Assembly (NCBI GenBank): GCA_003049465.1
Contig: PYSS01000009.1
Coordinates: 310,001-374,000 of the forward strand
Length of the DNA stretch: 64,000 nt
Direction: 5' to 3'
DNA from: Magnaporthiopsis rhizophila
Lineage: Eukaryota; Ascomycota; Sordariomycetes; Magnaporthales; Magnaporthaceae
The translations under genes and the position numbers were made by a program. Below the pieces are notes generated by a model. The model ran no database searches and was not told the origin of the DNA. It saw only the letters and a program-made list of their open reading frames with translations. Positions 44,836 through 55,610 of this stretch are shown in pieces; the first letter of the stretch is position 1; each line of letters opens with the position of its first letter.

Positions 44836-46505
44836 ATGTTGAGTGCAGCCGGCGTGGTTCTACTGCTGCTGTTTGCATCGGCAGCCATTTTCGACGCAGC
44901 GGCCGCCACCGATGCGAGATGGCCCCTTCGGCATCCGCATGTCGGGCCCGGCGACGGTAGGCGAGGGGCGCGTCGACACATGCTTCCCCGACGTCAAGAG
45001 CCATCCGGAGACGGCTTCCTTCGGGCGCCGATGCGGACCAAATCGATAGACGAGGCCACCACCGGTGATACACATGGCTTGTTGCCGAAAAGATGGAGCT
45101 ATTCTGGCATCGGAGGGCCAGCCGCGCTCGGCAAGCGAGAGACCAACCTGCGCGAGTACAGGGGACTGATTTATCTGATTGACCGTGAGTGAAGCCCGGG
45201 TCTCGCCTCTTTCGACTCTCCACTCGGACATCGTCCTCGGCTAACTCAAGACCGTGCGGCGCAAACAGTAAAAATCGGCTCCCCGGCGCAGACGGTATCG
45301 GTAATCGTGGACACGGGCTCGTACGAGCTCTGGGTGAGCCCGAACTGCACACGCTCGGTCGACCAGCAGCTGTGCCGGCGGACGGGCGCCTACCATCCCC
45401 GCCAGTCCAGCACGGCCGACCACATCGGCGGGCGGCGGCACCTCGTGTACGGTACGGGAGAGGCCCTGGGAGAATACTGGCTCGACACGATCGGCGCGGC
45501 GGCGGGCGTCGGCGGCGGGCTCCAGGTGCCGCTGGTCCAGTTCATCGTGGCCAACGACTCCAACTACGCCTTCGCGGGGGTCCTGGGCATGGGGTACACG
45601 TACCCCTGGACCACCCCTTATCCGTACACGCTGCTGCAGATGATGTGGGCGTATGGACTCATCAAGGCGCCCATTTTCAGCCTGGCGCTTGGAGGTGCCG
45701 GGGGTGGCGAGAGTGGGTTTCTTTTTCCCCTCCTTGTACTTTTCTCTCGCCTGCATACATTCCCAGACTAACGTGTGCTTGGTTCGCAGGCGAGATCATC
45801 TTTGGCGGCGTCAACCTGTACAGATACCGCGGACGGCTCGAGCCAGTCCGAGTCTGGCCACCGATCGAGAAGCAGGACCCGAGCTGGCTGCAGTACTCGG
45901 TGAACGTGACGTCGTTCGGCATCACGCAGCCGGGAGACACGCGGAGCGACCCGCTGATAGATCTGGCGCCTGCGCCGGGTGAGCCCCTGACGAGACCGAC
46001 GACCATGATCATCGACAGCGGGTCGACGCTGAGCTATGGGCCGCCGAGTCTGGTGCACGCCATCGCGGCGCGGTTCAACGGCACGCGCGTCGACAGCGCG
46101 GGCAACTTCTGGGTCGACTGCGCGCACCGCGACCAGCGCGGCTCCATCGACTTTGGCTTCAACGATGGGAACCTGACCGTCAGCGTCAGGTATAGCGACT
46201 TTATCTGGGTGCAATATCCCGGCGGCTGTCTGCTGGGTATGCAGCCCGCAGACGCTGGAAGCACGGATTATGTGCTGGGTGCCACGTTTTTGAGGGGCGC
46301 ATACTGTAAGCTCTCTATCTCGCTTTCTGCCCCGGTGCTGCTCTAATCCCCTGGACCTTTGCTGACGCAGTGATCCGACCCCGCAGTGGTGTTCGACCAG
46401 GAGACAGACATCGTCTGGATGGGCAGCTATCGGAACTGCGGTGACGGCGTGGTGCCAGTGGGAGTAGAGTACGCGGATGCGCAGTCAAAGGTCGGCCGGT
46501 GCTGA
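44836..46505 (+). CDS. Secreted pepsin-like aspartic protease
   Basis: Four exons (44836-45184, 45269-45703, 45790-46305, 46387-46505) give 472 aa. The ATG at 44836 opens a signal peptide (MLSAAGVVLLLLFASAA). A basic pro-region ending near RYWSYSG-like RWSYSGIGG precedes the A1 domain. Catalytic Asp131 lies in VSVIVDTGSYELWVSP and Asp337 in TMIIDSGSTLSYG. The flap Tyr is probably in RRHLVYGTGEALGEYW, and EIIFGGVNLYRY and YVLGATFLRGAY are typical. The protein ends without an obvious GPI signal. Two AGs lie 16 bp apart at the last acceptor; the second keeps the frame. Extracellular or vacuolar proteolysis. It converges with the P4H-like gene, with about 120 bp between stops. Confidence 0.9.
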
Positions 46506-46622
46506 CATCTCCAGAGGCTCTGGGTGGCAAGAAGTCTGGCTCGAGGGCCTGGATGGCGTAAATGGCATCGTATTCACCGTCTCTCTTGTTTGCCTATCTA
46601 GACTTGGGCTCGGGCCACCTTG

Positions 46623-47558
46623 TCACACATCAGGCTCCCTGATATCCTCGCTCATCGGGCCTTGCCGGGTCCAGATGTTCATGCCGATCTTCCAGCCCTT
46701 GGTCACGGGCAATCCCGCGTGCAGGTTGCGCGTGTCGCCGACGCCGTTGGGGTGCAGGTTCTCCCAGTACACGGCGTTCCCCTCGATGGGACGGAACGTG
46801 GTGCCACTCTCCCAAGGCTCGTCGCAGTCGATGACGCCGTCGGGTCCGCACCAGCCCTCACCCTGCGGCGGGTCCACGAGCGGGAAGTTGGTGCCGCCGC
46901 CAATGATGCCCTGCTTCCCGCTGTCGTTCTCGTTGGTAGGTGTAGTCGTCGAGTTCGAGACGGCGACATAAGCGAAGAAGGATGATAGCCGGTTCCCACC
47001 GAGCGCGGCGCTGGCGTGGGCGGGGTCGGTGAACCAATCAGTGTGGAAGTGGTAGCGCTCGCCCGGGCCGTACTTGACCAGCTGGAACGGCTCGAGGTGC
47101 GCGCGCGTCACACCGTGACCCTGGAAGGCAAGAGCGCGGTCCTCGATGCAGCGCATGACGGCGTCGCGCGCCACGCTGGTCGACTGCGAGGTCCGCACCT
47201 GGTGGATCGTCTTCTCGGCATCGCTGCCGTCGTTGGGGGTCACGCCAGAGCGTGTGAATGTATTCTGGCTGGAGGTGGGTCAGCTTGGAGGAAAAGAATA
47301 GACGGGCTCGAGGAGGCTAGGCTCGTCATACGTCACGTCTTGGAGATGTTCCCTCTCCTGCGGCGTGATGAAGCCGTGCAGGTAGATAACCAATGGCGAC
47401 TTGGACACGAGCTGGACCCTGTAGGGCGGGTGCTGGCACTCGAAATAGCTGAGGAGCGGCTTCTGGATGACGTCGGTCGACGCGGAGGTAGACGGGGTCA
47501 GCACAGCGATTGCTGCCAGCAGCAATATCGCGCGTTGGGCAAAGCGGCTTGATGCCAT
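46623..47558 (-). CDS. Prolyl 4-hydroxylase alpha-like 2-oxoglutarate/Fe(II) dioxygenase, ER/secretory
   Basis: Two exons, 47332-47558 and 46623-47268, give 290 aa. The 63-bp intron (GTATGA donor, CTGAC branch site, CTCCAG acceptor) joins REHLQDVT to QNTFTRSGVTP. A signal peptide (MASSRFAQRAILLLAAIAVL) leads into the P4Hc domain. Iron ligands are in RYHFHTDWF (HxD) and NLHAGLPVTKGWKIGMNIW (distal His, with the Lys that binds 2-oxoglutarate). RTSQSTSVARD is the usual block before the core. Members hydroxylate prolines of secretory proteins; the fungal substrate is unknown. There is no HDEL at its own C-terminus (it ends REPDV). It is divergent from the PDI-like gene with 691 bp between the starts. 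Confidence 0.9.
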
Positions 47559-48249
47559 TGTTGCCTTTGCGTTCCGTCGGTGACGAGAGATTCGTCTCGC
47601 ACGGCAACAGATGGAGAGGGAATGTGAACGACGACGTGCTGCTCCAACGGAGCTTAACCCATGTTGCTGCGGGGTTACAACGCTCGGTTGCCACCAGCGA
47701 GCTGAAACCTTGGCCCCCCTGCCGTCGTTCCACTCGATGGCCTCATCCCTGAGTAGTGAATCGGGTCGATGCGGGGAAGAGACACAATAACGTTTTTGGA
47801 GCCAAAACGTCGGTATGGGTGGGAGCCGAGGCCGTTAGAATGCCACGGCAAAGCGCAAGCATCGGACTTGGCAAACGGCAAACGGCTGCTAAGGCCGCTC
47901 GCTAGTAAAAGAGCGAAGGGGATTCGGCATGTGCTCTCCCACGCTGCGATTCCACGCCGGCTGTTTGTTACCGTGTCCCCTATTCTATATGGGTCAACCC
48001 CTCTGGTCCCGACGGGCCATGTTCCAGGCTAATGCTTGAGCGTGCCGCACAATGGCGTGTCAGTGAGAGAGCCGATTATTACCTAAACGCCAAGCCACAA
48101 AATGAAAGTCAATCGGACGGCCCAGCAATGGGCCCACCATTGAACGAACCGTTCATGATGTCCTCGTTCTCAAACCGACACTCCAGTTCTGATTTTTCGT
48201 TCCTCTCTGCACTTGAAGCTGGAGTGAGACTCCTGCAAACGCACCCAAA
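47559..48249. other. Shared divergent promoter region of P4H-like and PDI-like genes
   Basis: 691 bp between two divergent ATGs, with no intervening gene. No specific regulatory element is claimed, but co-regulation of the pair is possible. Confidence 0.5.
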
Positions 48250-49729
48250 ATGAAGCTTTCCAAGTCCTTGTGCCTCCTGGCGAGCCTGGGAGCAGACTCG
48301 GTGCTGGGCTGGAGCCACGTCACCGAGGCGAGCTTCCGGAAAGCTCTGCGGTCCAACGAATACACTCTGGTCGCTTGTGAGTGCTGGATTCTTTGATAAT
48401 CCTTCCAGGCAGCTCCCTGGCGTACTGACATCCAGCTTGAATGCTCGCAGTCGTAGAGGTACGTCGTCTCGTCTTCCCCCAAGCCGAGCCGAGTGCCGAC
48501 TAACCTAGCGGCCATCAACCCGCCATCCAACCACAGCCGTCACAGTGAGACAGACCCTCAGCTTGCCTCAGGGTCCCCTCTGGCAGCAGGAACCGACTCG
48601 TCGGACCGTTTGTGAGGTTGCTGACAGCGAGACCAAGACCAGCGAGCGCAGCGCTGGAGCCAGAATGGACGTTGATCCAAGAAACAGAAAGGGACAACAA
48701 CGTCGTCAGCCTTGACTGCGGCGCCAAGCGCAAGCTATGCGACGAGTTCCACGTCGTCTCTTACCCGGCCATCCGCCTTTACCACCAGGACGGGTGCATG
48801 GATCGGTATAGGGGGCCGCGGAAAGCTCGGGAGTTAGTGCAACCAGGGAGCTCCCCTTACCGACGACCCATTGTGATACACCAGCTGACCAAACAAATGT
48901 GCATGCGAGCCAGGATCGTCGGTTTCCTCCGACGCGCCCTGCGCCCGACCGTGTCCCGGCTCGACGACAAGAACATAACATCCTTCATCGGCGTCGATGA
49001 CGTCGTGCTGGTCGCGCAGCTCCAGCCCCAGGACAGCGTTCTGCGGCAGGCCTTCTTGGCTCTGGCGGAGCGCTTCAGAGACCGGTACTCTTTTGCGCTC
49101 GGCCCGCCGCCGGAGCACCAGCGATCGTCGGTCGGGTGCTTCAACAACCGTGAGGGCGAACAGCAGTCGTCGTCCGAATTCGACGTGGTCGGATCGCTCG
49201 AGCGCTTCGTGACCCTGTGCGCCAAGCCCGTCATCGTGGAGCTGACGAGGAGGAATGAAATGGAGAACATGATGGTGCGTCGACGCTGAAAACACACCTC
49301 CCTATATAGACGCTAAACTGTGGCTGACAACACAAACCTGGTGCGCCGCAGCTGGGCAAGAGCCTGGTGCACTACTTCGTGTCGACCGACGCCGATCGCG
49401 AAGAGTACGTGGCTGAGATGCGCCCGGTCGCTCAGAAGTTCCGTGAATACCTCCAGTTCACGACTGTCGACACCAACGAGTACCCGGAGATGCTGGCGGG
49501 GCTAGGGCAGGATCCTAGGGCGAGCAGGATGCTCATCGTCTTGAACCCCAGCAATGGCGACGTGTTCCCGTACAGTGGCGGGGAGGCGCTTTCAGCCGCA
49601 GAGGTCGAGGCCTTCCTGATGGACGTCGGCACCGGGAAGGTCCAGGCGTTTGGGAAGGGTGGCCCGGCTAGCACTACTGCGGCCGGCACTGCTCCGGCTG
49701 GGGACGGTGTGGACCATGATGAGCTCTAA
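48250..49729 (+). CDS. PDI-like ER protein without CxxC, ending HDEL, with two 8-nt microexons
   Basis: Six exons (48250-48376, 48451-48458, 48537-48544, 48638-48832, 48914-49274, 49352-49729) give 358 aa. A signal peptide (MKLSKSLCLLASLGADSVLG) starts a thioredoxin-like domain. Exons 2 and 3 are each 8 nt; joining them gives TLVAFVEPSQPASAALEPEW, the PDI active-site strand, with QPAS in place of the redox CGHC. All three flanking introns have good donors and CTGAC, CTAAC and CTGAC branch sites. Trx features such as VSYPAIRLYHQDG and YRGPRKA follow. A second fold (about 100-200) and a b'-like domain (LVHYFVSTDADREEYVAEMR) lead to the ER-retrieval tail HDEL. It is likely a non-catalytic ER chaperone or binding subunit, divergent from the P4H-like gene. 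Confidence 0.8.
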
Positions 49730-49746
49730 TTGCCGTGGGTCACTTT

Positions 49747-49752
<6 letters not shown>

Positions 49753-49779
<27 letters not shown>
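49753..49779. repeat. Poly(T) tract, 27 bp
   Basis: Uninterrupted run of 27 T starting about 23 bp after the stop of the PDI-like gene. Comparable long runs occur at 52326-52340 (15 T) and 53651-53675 (25 T). Confidence 0.9.
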
Positions 49780-50116
49780 GCAGCTTAACATTCCATTGTG
49801 TTTGGTCCGCGCCGTTTGTCTCCTTCCTCTTCCTTTGGTGGCGTGATAATTTTTTAGCGTCTGTCGAAGACGGCCGTGCCTTCCTGCCTTTCTCTGGTAC
49901 CAGACTCCTTTTCCTCCGCCGCAAACCGAATCCAATTTCTTGCCCGCCAATCCCCCTCTTTTGAAAATGAAATTTTGCTTGCACCTCTTGCCCTGCTGAA
50001 CACCTCGTGTATCACAATCTTGAAAGAACACCATTATCCGCGTATCACTTATCCGAATATCCCACCAACGCGCGCTGAAGCACCGACACCTCTCCGGCCA
50101 CGACCGCAGCAAGACA
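49780..50116. other. Intergenic region
   Basis: Between the PDI-like gene and the interrupted RNase H-like gene; pyrimidine-rich, no gene seen. Confidence 0.4.
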
Positions 50117-50836
50117 ATGACCCTCAGCCTAGTCTTCCACGTCGCCGGCGACTGCCGCTACGAAGGCCGGTCCGACGCCCTCGGCGCCGTAGCCTGCGTC
50201 AGCAACCTCCCCGCGCGCGGCTACTGCGAGAAAAAGACGACGCTCTCGCCGCACCCGACCCCGACCCGCCGCCGCGTCGACCTAATCGCCGTCATCATAG
50301 CGCAGTACTGGGCCGTCGACATGTAGGAGAGTCGGAAGGAGCCCACGTACCTTGACGTGCTCATCCGGTCCGACTCGCCCGCTGCCGTCGCCTCAATCGA
50401 GCGCTGGCTGTTCACCAACGACGCCGTTACCAGCGCCGACGACGAGTGCGACCTGCTCGAGCACGTCGACAGGCTCCACCGCAAGCTCGCTGCGCTCGGC
50501 TGCGCCGTCCACTACGCCACCGTCGAGCGCGAGGCCAACGTGCTGGCCGTCCTGTCGTGCGCCGAGGCACTCGACCAGGAGGACCAGGAGAGGAGGCGGT
50601 GCGCGCAGGAGCGCCTCGAGCGCGCCCGCGAGGCCCTCACCAGGAAGAAGGCCGAGGCCCGCAAACAGGGCGAGGTGGAGGCTCTCGAGAAGGATATTAT
50701 GCGGGCTTTCACTGAGCAAGAATCACAGACTACCAAAGAGCAAGAGGAAGAGGCCGCCGAGGAGCAGGACAGAGCAACAGAGTGGGGAACGGCCGCCGCT
50801 AAGACCTTGGGCGTTCAGAGGCCGGCTTGGGCGTAG
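50117..50836 (+). pseudogene. RNase H-like protein gene interrupted by an in-frame TAG
   Basis: One frame of 240 codons runs 50117-50836 with a single TAG at 50324-50326, after YWAVDM. Both halves together have the RNase H-like layout: FHVAGDCRYEG at the first strand, RRRVDLIAVIIAQYW for the first helix, YLDVLIRSDSPAAV for the Asp strand, then a helix and REANVLA at the last position. Relative to active enzymes the acidic positions read D, D (for E), D and N (for D), so catalysis is doubtful even without the stop. The second half ends in a charged Glu/Arg/Lys-rich coiled-coil-like tail. No canonical intron removes the TAG. Either a decayed gene, a base error or read-through. A related intact gene lies 3.4 kb downstream. 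Confidence 0.6.
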
Positions 50837-53800
50837 GGCAGCAACGTGGCGTCGGGGAGACCGGAGAGGCTACGTGGAAGGGCTTTGAGGAGAAGAGGCA
50901 GTCCCCGCAAGGGCTGCGCCAACGGTAGAAGCGCTTCCCTGCTACTACTGGCAGGCATCTGCAGCCGGCCTTCAGGAGTGAGGTGTTCGTGAGCGGCTAT
51001 CGGCGAGTCGAAAGTGATGGGGAAGCGGAGCAGTGAATGACAAAGCGGCTGCAGGCCTGCCACGGCGCGACCAACCCTCTCGGCCAAGGCGGAGGATGCT
51101 GGTCGAGTACCTGCATGGCTTTTCCGTGGGCTATGCATAATGCAGTAGCTTTTTAGCTCTTAGCGTCGAACACAGCGATACATCGTCAAGCGGAACTGAC
51201 GGACAACGGAGAGCCCCTGTCCCTCTACGTCTGTCCTTCTTTTTTTTTCCGAAGCTCCATTGCACGTCCTGACACTGTAATCCCCAAGACGAGGACCTTC
51301 CCTTCCGATGTGTGCGGCCAATCGTACATCTCGTTATCCAACGTCGGTCAATGCTTCGGATGCCAGGGTGGCGCTACGTTGACGACCTCGGCAAGTTCCT
51401 TTGGAGACGGCCCTCGGCCATCGGGCCATGCATGCGGCTGCTCGCCTGACCCTCCACGTGTGAGCTTTGACTCTCCCTGCAAAGTCAGCCAGAGTGCCCA
51501 CGTCCAGGTGTGCCTGTACTCGGCATATGCGTCCCGCCTCCGTCTGGTGTGAAAGCCACTTTTCCCATCTCATTTTTTTTGCTGACCCCGTTGGTTTGAA
51601 AAATGTGATTTGACTTTGGACTTGGGCGCAGGGTTCCTGTTTACCTGCTCGAAAGTTTTTTGGTTGCCCCCGAAATCCTCCATGCATCACAAGTTCCGAT
51701 ACCGTTTGCCTCAGTGCTACATAAGCGCCTCTTATCAATTTTCACTCAGAGATCCATCTTCATAGCCATATGTCCTACACGATCTGGCACCTCGCCATCA
51801 ACCAGCCGTCTCGACAATAAAAAACTCCAGGCCTTCAATGTGGAGTTCGAGAGATACGGTACATGCCGAAATGAAGGACGAAAACGCAATCGGCGCCGCA
51901 GCCTGCATTACTGACCATGGTTGACAACGGATGGCCAGCGCGCACGCATGAGGCACTCCGCTCCTGAGCCCGATAATTCAGACCAATGTGAACCATTCGG
52001 ACACTTCCCCCTCCCCTCTGGCCTCAACATCTCTCCCGTTCACATGCCACTTTAAGTTGCACTCAGCAACCAGCAAGCATGCTTGCCGTCCGGGAGGCAG
52101 GCAGCAACAGCCCTGTTCCGGCGAAGCAGCGCAGGCGGCATCACTCGGGCCGCTCGCGCAGAATGAAGGGGCATCAGCGAGGGACTTTCTCCGCCGTCGC
52201 TGCAGAGGCCGCCTGCAGGATCTACTACTGGTATTGCCGGAAGCGTCCTAAGTTTTGGCTTCGACCCCCTCCCGGATCCGTCTGGTCGTGGTTGAGAGCA
52301 ACATTGGCGGCCGGGACATCTGCAGTTTTTTTTTTTTTTTCTTCTTTTTCCCATCGTCATTGTAAAACTGGCAATTGGACACGCAAGAGAGGGGTATACA
52401 CTATAATCGGCGCGAGCCAGTCTCTACTTTGAAAGCCCAAGGCATTTTCCCGAAGATAGGGCCAAAAAGGACCTGTGTAGCCTGCAGGACTGAGATGACT
52501 GTTTCTGCGCTCAGACGTCGGGACTGCTACGTCCAGGTGCCGCCGTATATTCCAGGCAGGTCGTCAAAGTGGCCAAGAAAAGCGGCTGCCCGTCGCCCGG
52601 AAATTGGAAGCTTGGTCGTAAGCACAAGTGTCGTATCTGGGTCGCCCCAGGATAACGTCCATGGAAGAACCCGTTTGGCTTTCGTGTTACGACGTCAAAG
52701 GATATCATCCGGGCCGAGGCTTTGCCACACATGCTCGCGAAATGCCCGGGTCGGCGTCGGTCGACGACTAGGATCTGGCCGTCTCGGCAAAGCTCCACTC
52801 GGCAGTCCAGTCGGGTTCGTCCGAAGACGCCACCGGGAGGCGAAATGTTGCCCACTGCCGGCATTTTCTAGTCGAGCCAGATGCAGACAGGGCCCGTCGG
52901 CTGGGTTGTCATATCGGGTTAATTAGTTGGAGAGAAGAAGGTGGTGAAGACTCATGTGAGAACGTCTTTAAGCGTGCTTCCTCGGGTGACCTGTTTGTTG
53001 CAGATAACAGGGTATTGACTTGATGCAACGGATGTGGTGCACAAACGCGGGGAGTCGACACGATTATCTGCACGCCTTGGAAGGACCTGAAAGCTGTTCC
53101 TGGGTTACTGACATCACCAGCATTAGGTGGGTCAGTATCAACATTGCCCTTGGGTTGGGTGTATTATGTACCTCTCAACAGCTTTTTTTTTGCGTCCATC
53201 CAAAGTGCGGTTACATTCTCCTGTACGCGTAATACCTTATATATAACAACAAGATGCCAGTCGGCACCTTGAACCGGGCCAAGCTCAAGAAAGCCCAACG
53301 GGTTTCCCCGAGACGATCAACTCCACTTAAACTATCAAAACCAAACATCAACCCCGGAGATATCCACCGCTACTACGACCCCAGAGTTGGAGTTGAACGT
53401 TGGCTGCTATAATTATCCTGCCACGGGCCTTCGATCGAAGCAGAGCACAGATCCTACAGTGCCCTTTGGCTTCTATTAATCGCTCCAAGCTTCCGGTCCA
53501 GATGGGGAGCCGAATCGAATCGGTTCGGCTCTGTCAGAGGCTCGTACGAGCAGCTCCTTTCGCTGCGACAAGCAAGTCATGCCTGATTGGGACACATTGC
53601 ACGTCCCAGCGTCGAGAAGCCGAGGTGATGGGTCTGATCACTCGAGATCGTTTTTTTTTTTTTTTTTTTTTTTTTGCGTTCGGTTTGACGGCCGTGTCAT
53701 CTGCTCTGCAGTGCAGTTTGGCTAGCCGTCCGTGCCACCAGCCTGCCCTGCCGGGCAGAAAAGCTTTCTTTCGTCTCATCCTACCACTTACTGCCTTGGT

Positions 53801-54201
53801 TCGTCACGCGGGGGTGGGCGAACTAGAGAATGCCGAGGGATACCGCGGGGTGCCCGTCCTGATCATGTTCGTCCCGACAAGGTACCATAATTAGCGTGAA
53901 CCTTGGCATGCCCAGGCCCTTTTATTAAAGATGTCTCCCCCGGCTCTCCGGCTCTCAGACGACTCACTGGACCTGCCAAATATCGCCGCCCCTCCTCCTC
54001 CTCTGTCAGCCAGCCCTTACGCTTTTCCTTTGTAGTGTCTCCTATGTTTAACTAGACCACCGCTCGGTCCCATACTTTATCACTTTCTAGCAGCACACCA
54101 CACTCAGTCCTACTCTTTCCAGTAGCACACCAACACCCAAAGACCCTAGACGGTTCTCCCATTCGCAGTCTTCCACGGCCGCGCAACACACCCACACAGC
54201 C
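50837..54201. other. Long intergenic region, no gene supported
   Basis: 3.4 kb with poly(T) runs at 52326-52340 and 53651-53675. Frames here (e.g. 52375-52926, 53400-53894) have no domain. A 52-codon frame at 53254-53412 follows a TATATATAAC stretch but has no family support. No transposon ends or terminal repeats were noticed. Confidence 0.4.
53651..53675. repeat. Poly(T) tract, 25 bp
   Basis: Uninterrupted 25-T run inside the large intergenic region; no adjoining target-site duplication seen. Confidence 0.9.
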
Positions 54202-54900
54202 ATGTCGGTCAAGATGACATATCGCGTCGATAGCTGCTGCCGTAAGTCCGACAGCTCGTCAGCAGTACCCCTGAGCGCCGCGACCTGGGTACTCGTCGAG
54301 CTCGAGCACAAGGGCCGTTCCTACCTGCCCTCACTCAAGATCGGCACCCGCACGAAGCTGCTCCCGGCCACCCCACCCCCGACCGACCAGCGCGCCGAGC
54401 TGGCAGCCATCGTGATGGCCATGGGGAGCGCCCTGCGCGTGTTTTGGAAGTTCGCCGAGCGCCTCCCCGGCGTGCGGTATCCGGACGTGACCATCTGCTC
54501 CGATTCGGCCTACGCCGTCGTCTCGGTGCTCGAGGCGTCCGCCTTCGACCCGGAGAGCGCCGCCATGGCTGACCGCGCCAACCGGGACCTGCTGGCTGAC
54601 GCGCGCCAGCTGTACGAGCGCCTCAGCGGCCTGGGCATGATACGGGTTCGCCACGTGTCGAGCGACGAGAACTGGGTCGCCGATGCCGAGTGCAACAGCC
54701 AGCTCGACAAGCTGCAGGCGCAGCGGGACAGGCCCGTCGCCGCGTCCCGGAAGCGGCTGTTGATCCCCGCCGACTCCGGCGTCGGCACCGCCAGGAATCG
54801 GAACGCAAAGGTCCTGACGGTGGACTCGCCTTCCGTGCTCAACGTGTGGAATCGCCAGCGGGAAGTCGAGGTGGCGCCCTTGGCGTTGAAGATACGCTAG
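54202..54900 (+). CDS. RNase H-like domain protein
   Basis: Single exon of 232 aa. The start MSVKMTYRVDSCCRKSD puts an Asp on the first beta strand. DQRAELAAIVMAMGSALRVF supplies the Glu of helix A, VTICSDSAYAVVSVLEA the Asp of strand 4, and VRHVSSDENWVADAECN the last Asp. These are the four acidic positions of RNase HI (D-E-D-D). This is the cellular or retroelement-derived RNase H fold seen in many filamentous-fungal genomic families. No reverse transcriptase, integrase or repeat is adjacent, so I do not call it a transposon piece. A basic C-terminal extension follows the domain. Acting on RNA:DNA hybrids is possible but unproven. Confidence 0.7.
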   Translation: MSVKMTYRVDSCCRKSDSSSAVPLSAATWVLVELEHKGRSYLPSLKIGTRTKLLPATPPPTDQRAELAAIVMAMGSALRVFWKFAERLPGVRYPDVTICSDSAYAVVSVLEASAFDPESAAMADRANRDLLADARQLYERLSGLGMIRVRHVSSDENWVADAECNSQLDKLQAQRDRPVAASRKRLLIPADSGVGTARNRNAKVLTVDSPSVLNVWNRQREVEVAPLALKIR

Positions 54901-55610
54901 GCGTGGGCGGCCAATGGGAAAAAAGGATGATATATCACGATTGAAAATGTTACAAGGGCGTTTGTAGGGGTTGGGGTCGGGATTGGGGTTAGCATTGATT
55001 TTAGCGTTTGGTGTAGGCAGGTCTGCATTTGGTCAATTTTATTTGTACGTGCCTTATTTTCGCCCCAGGTTTCCCAAGGCTGGGAACCCAGTTTGGTGAA
55101 GTTTTCTCTCTTTTCCGTGCTCCTTTCAACCATTGCGTACAAGGCCACCAGCGGGAGGGATTCCATCTCCGATTGACGATTTATTGCAATCATCGTCATC
55201 GAGCTCGCATTCAAGGGAGAACGTCTTGTCCGAGCGAATTGGGTTGTCAGCAATATCCCAGGCTCAGCTGACTTCCCCTGTGAGCGAACGGGTTGTTGGC
55301 ATGGCAGGGCTGCGGATTCGGCCACCTCCACGGATTACAAATCAGGCGGCGCGATAGCTACACAAGGAACACAGCGCTTCCTTTACGCCAAGGAAGAGAG
55401 TACAACTATCTGCCTACGGAGATAGTGGCATATCAGGCCCGGAGCGGCGATGGTGCCAAGAATTTTCCTCCGGCCACGGCGGGTTATGTCCGGCAGAAAA
55501 ATCTGTGGAATGGGGATACATAAAAACAGAGAAGGTTGTGGGGGCATGGGAGCATGAGAGAATAGATCTTCATCCCTCCTCGCCCGCATCCGCCAACTAG
55601 ACTCCCAACC
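54901..55610. other. Intergenic region
   Basis: About 0.7 kb; a G/T-rich stretch (54958-54990, GGGGTTGGGGT type) is not telomeric in repeat pattern. No gene seen. Confidence 0.45.

Noticed and set aside
53254..53412. 52-codon ORF MPVGTLNRAK after a TATATATAA stretch
   Set aside because: No family, no conserved feature, in a gene-poor region; a TATA-like string alone is weak evidence.
54958..54995. G/T-rich stretch resembling telomeric repeat
   Set aside because: Units are irregular and do not form TTAGGG arrays; an interstitial telomere is not supported.
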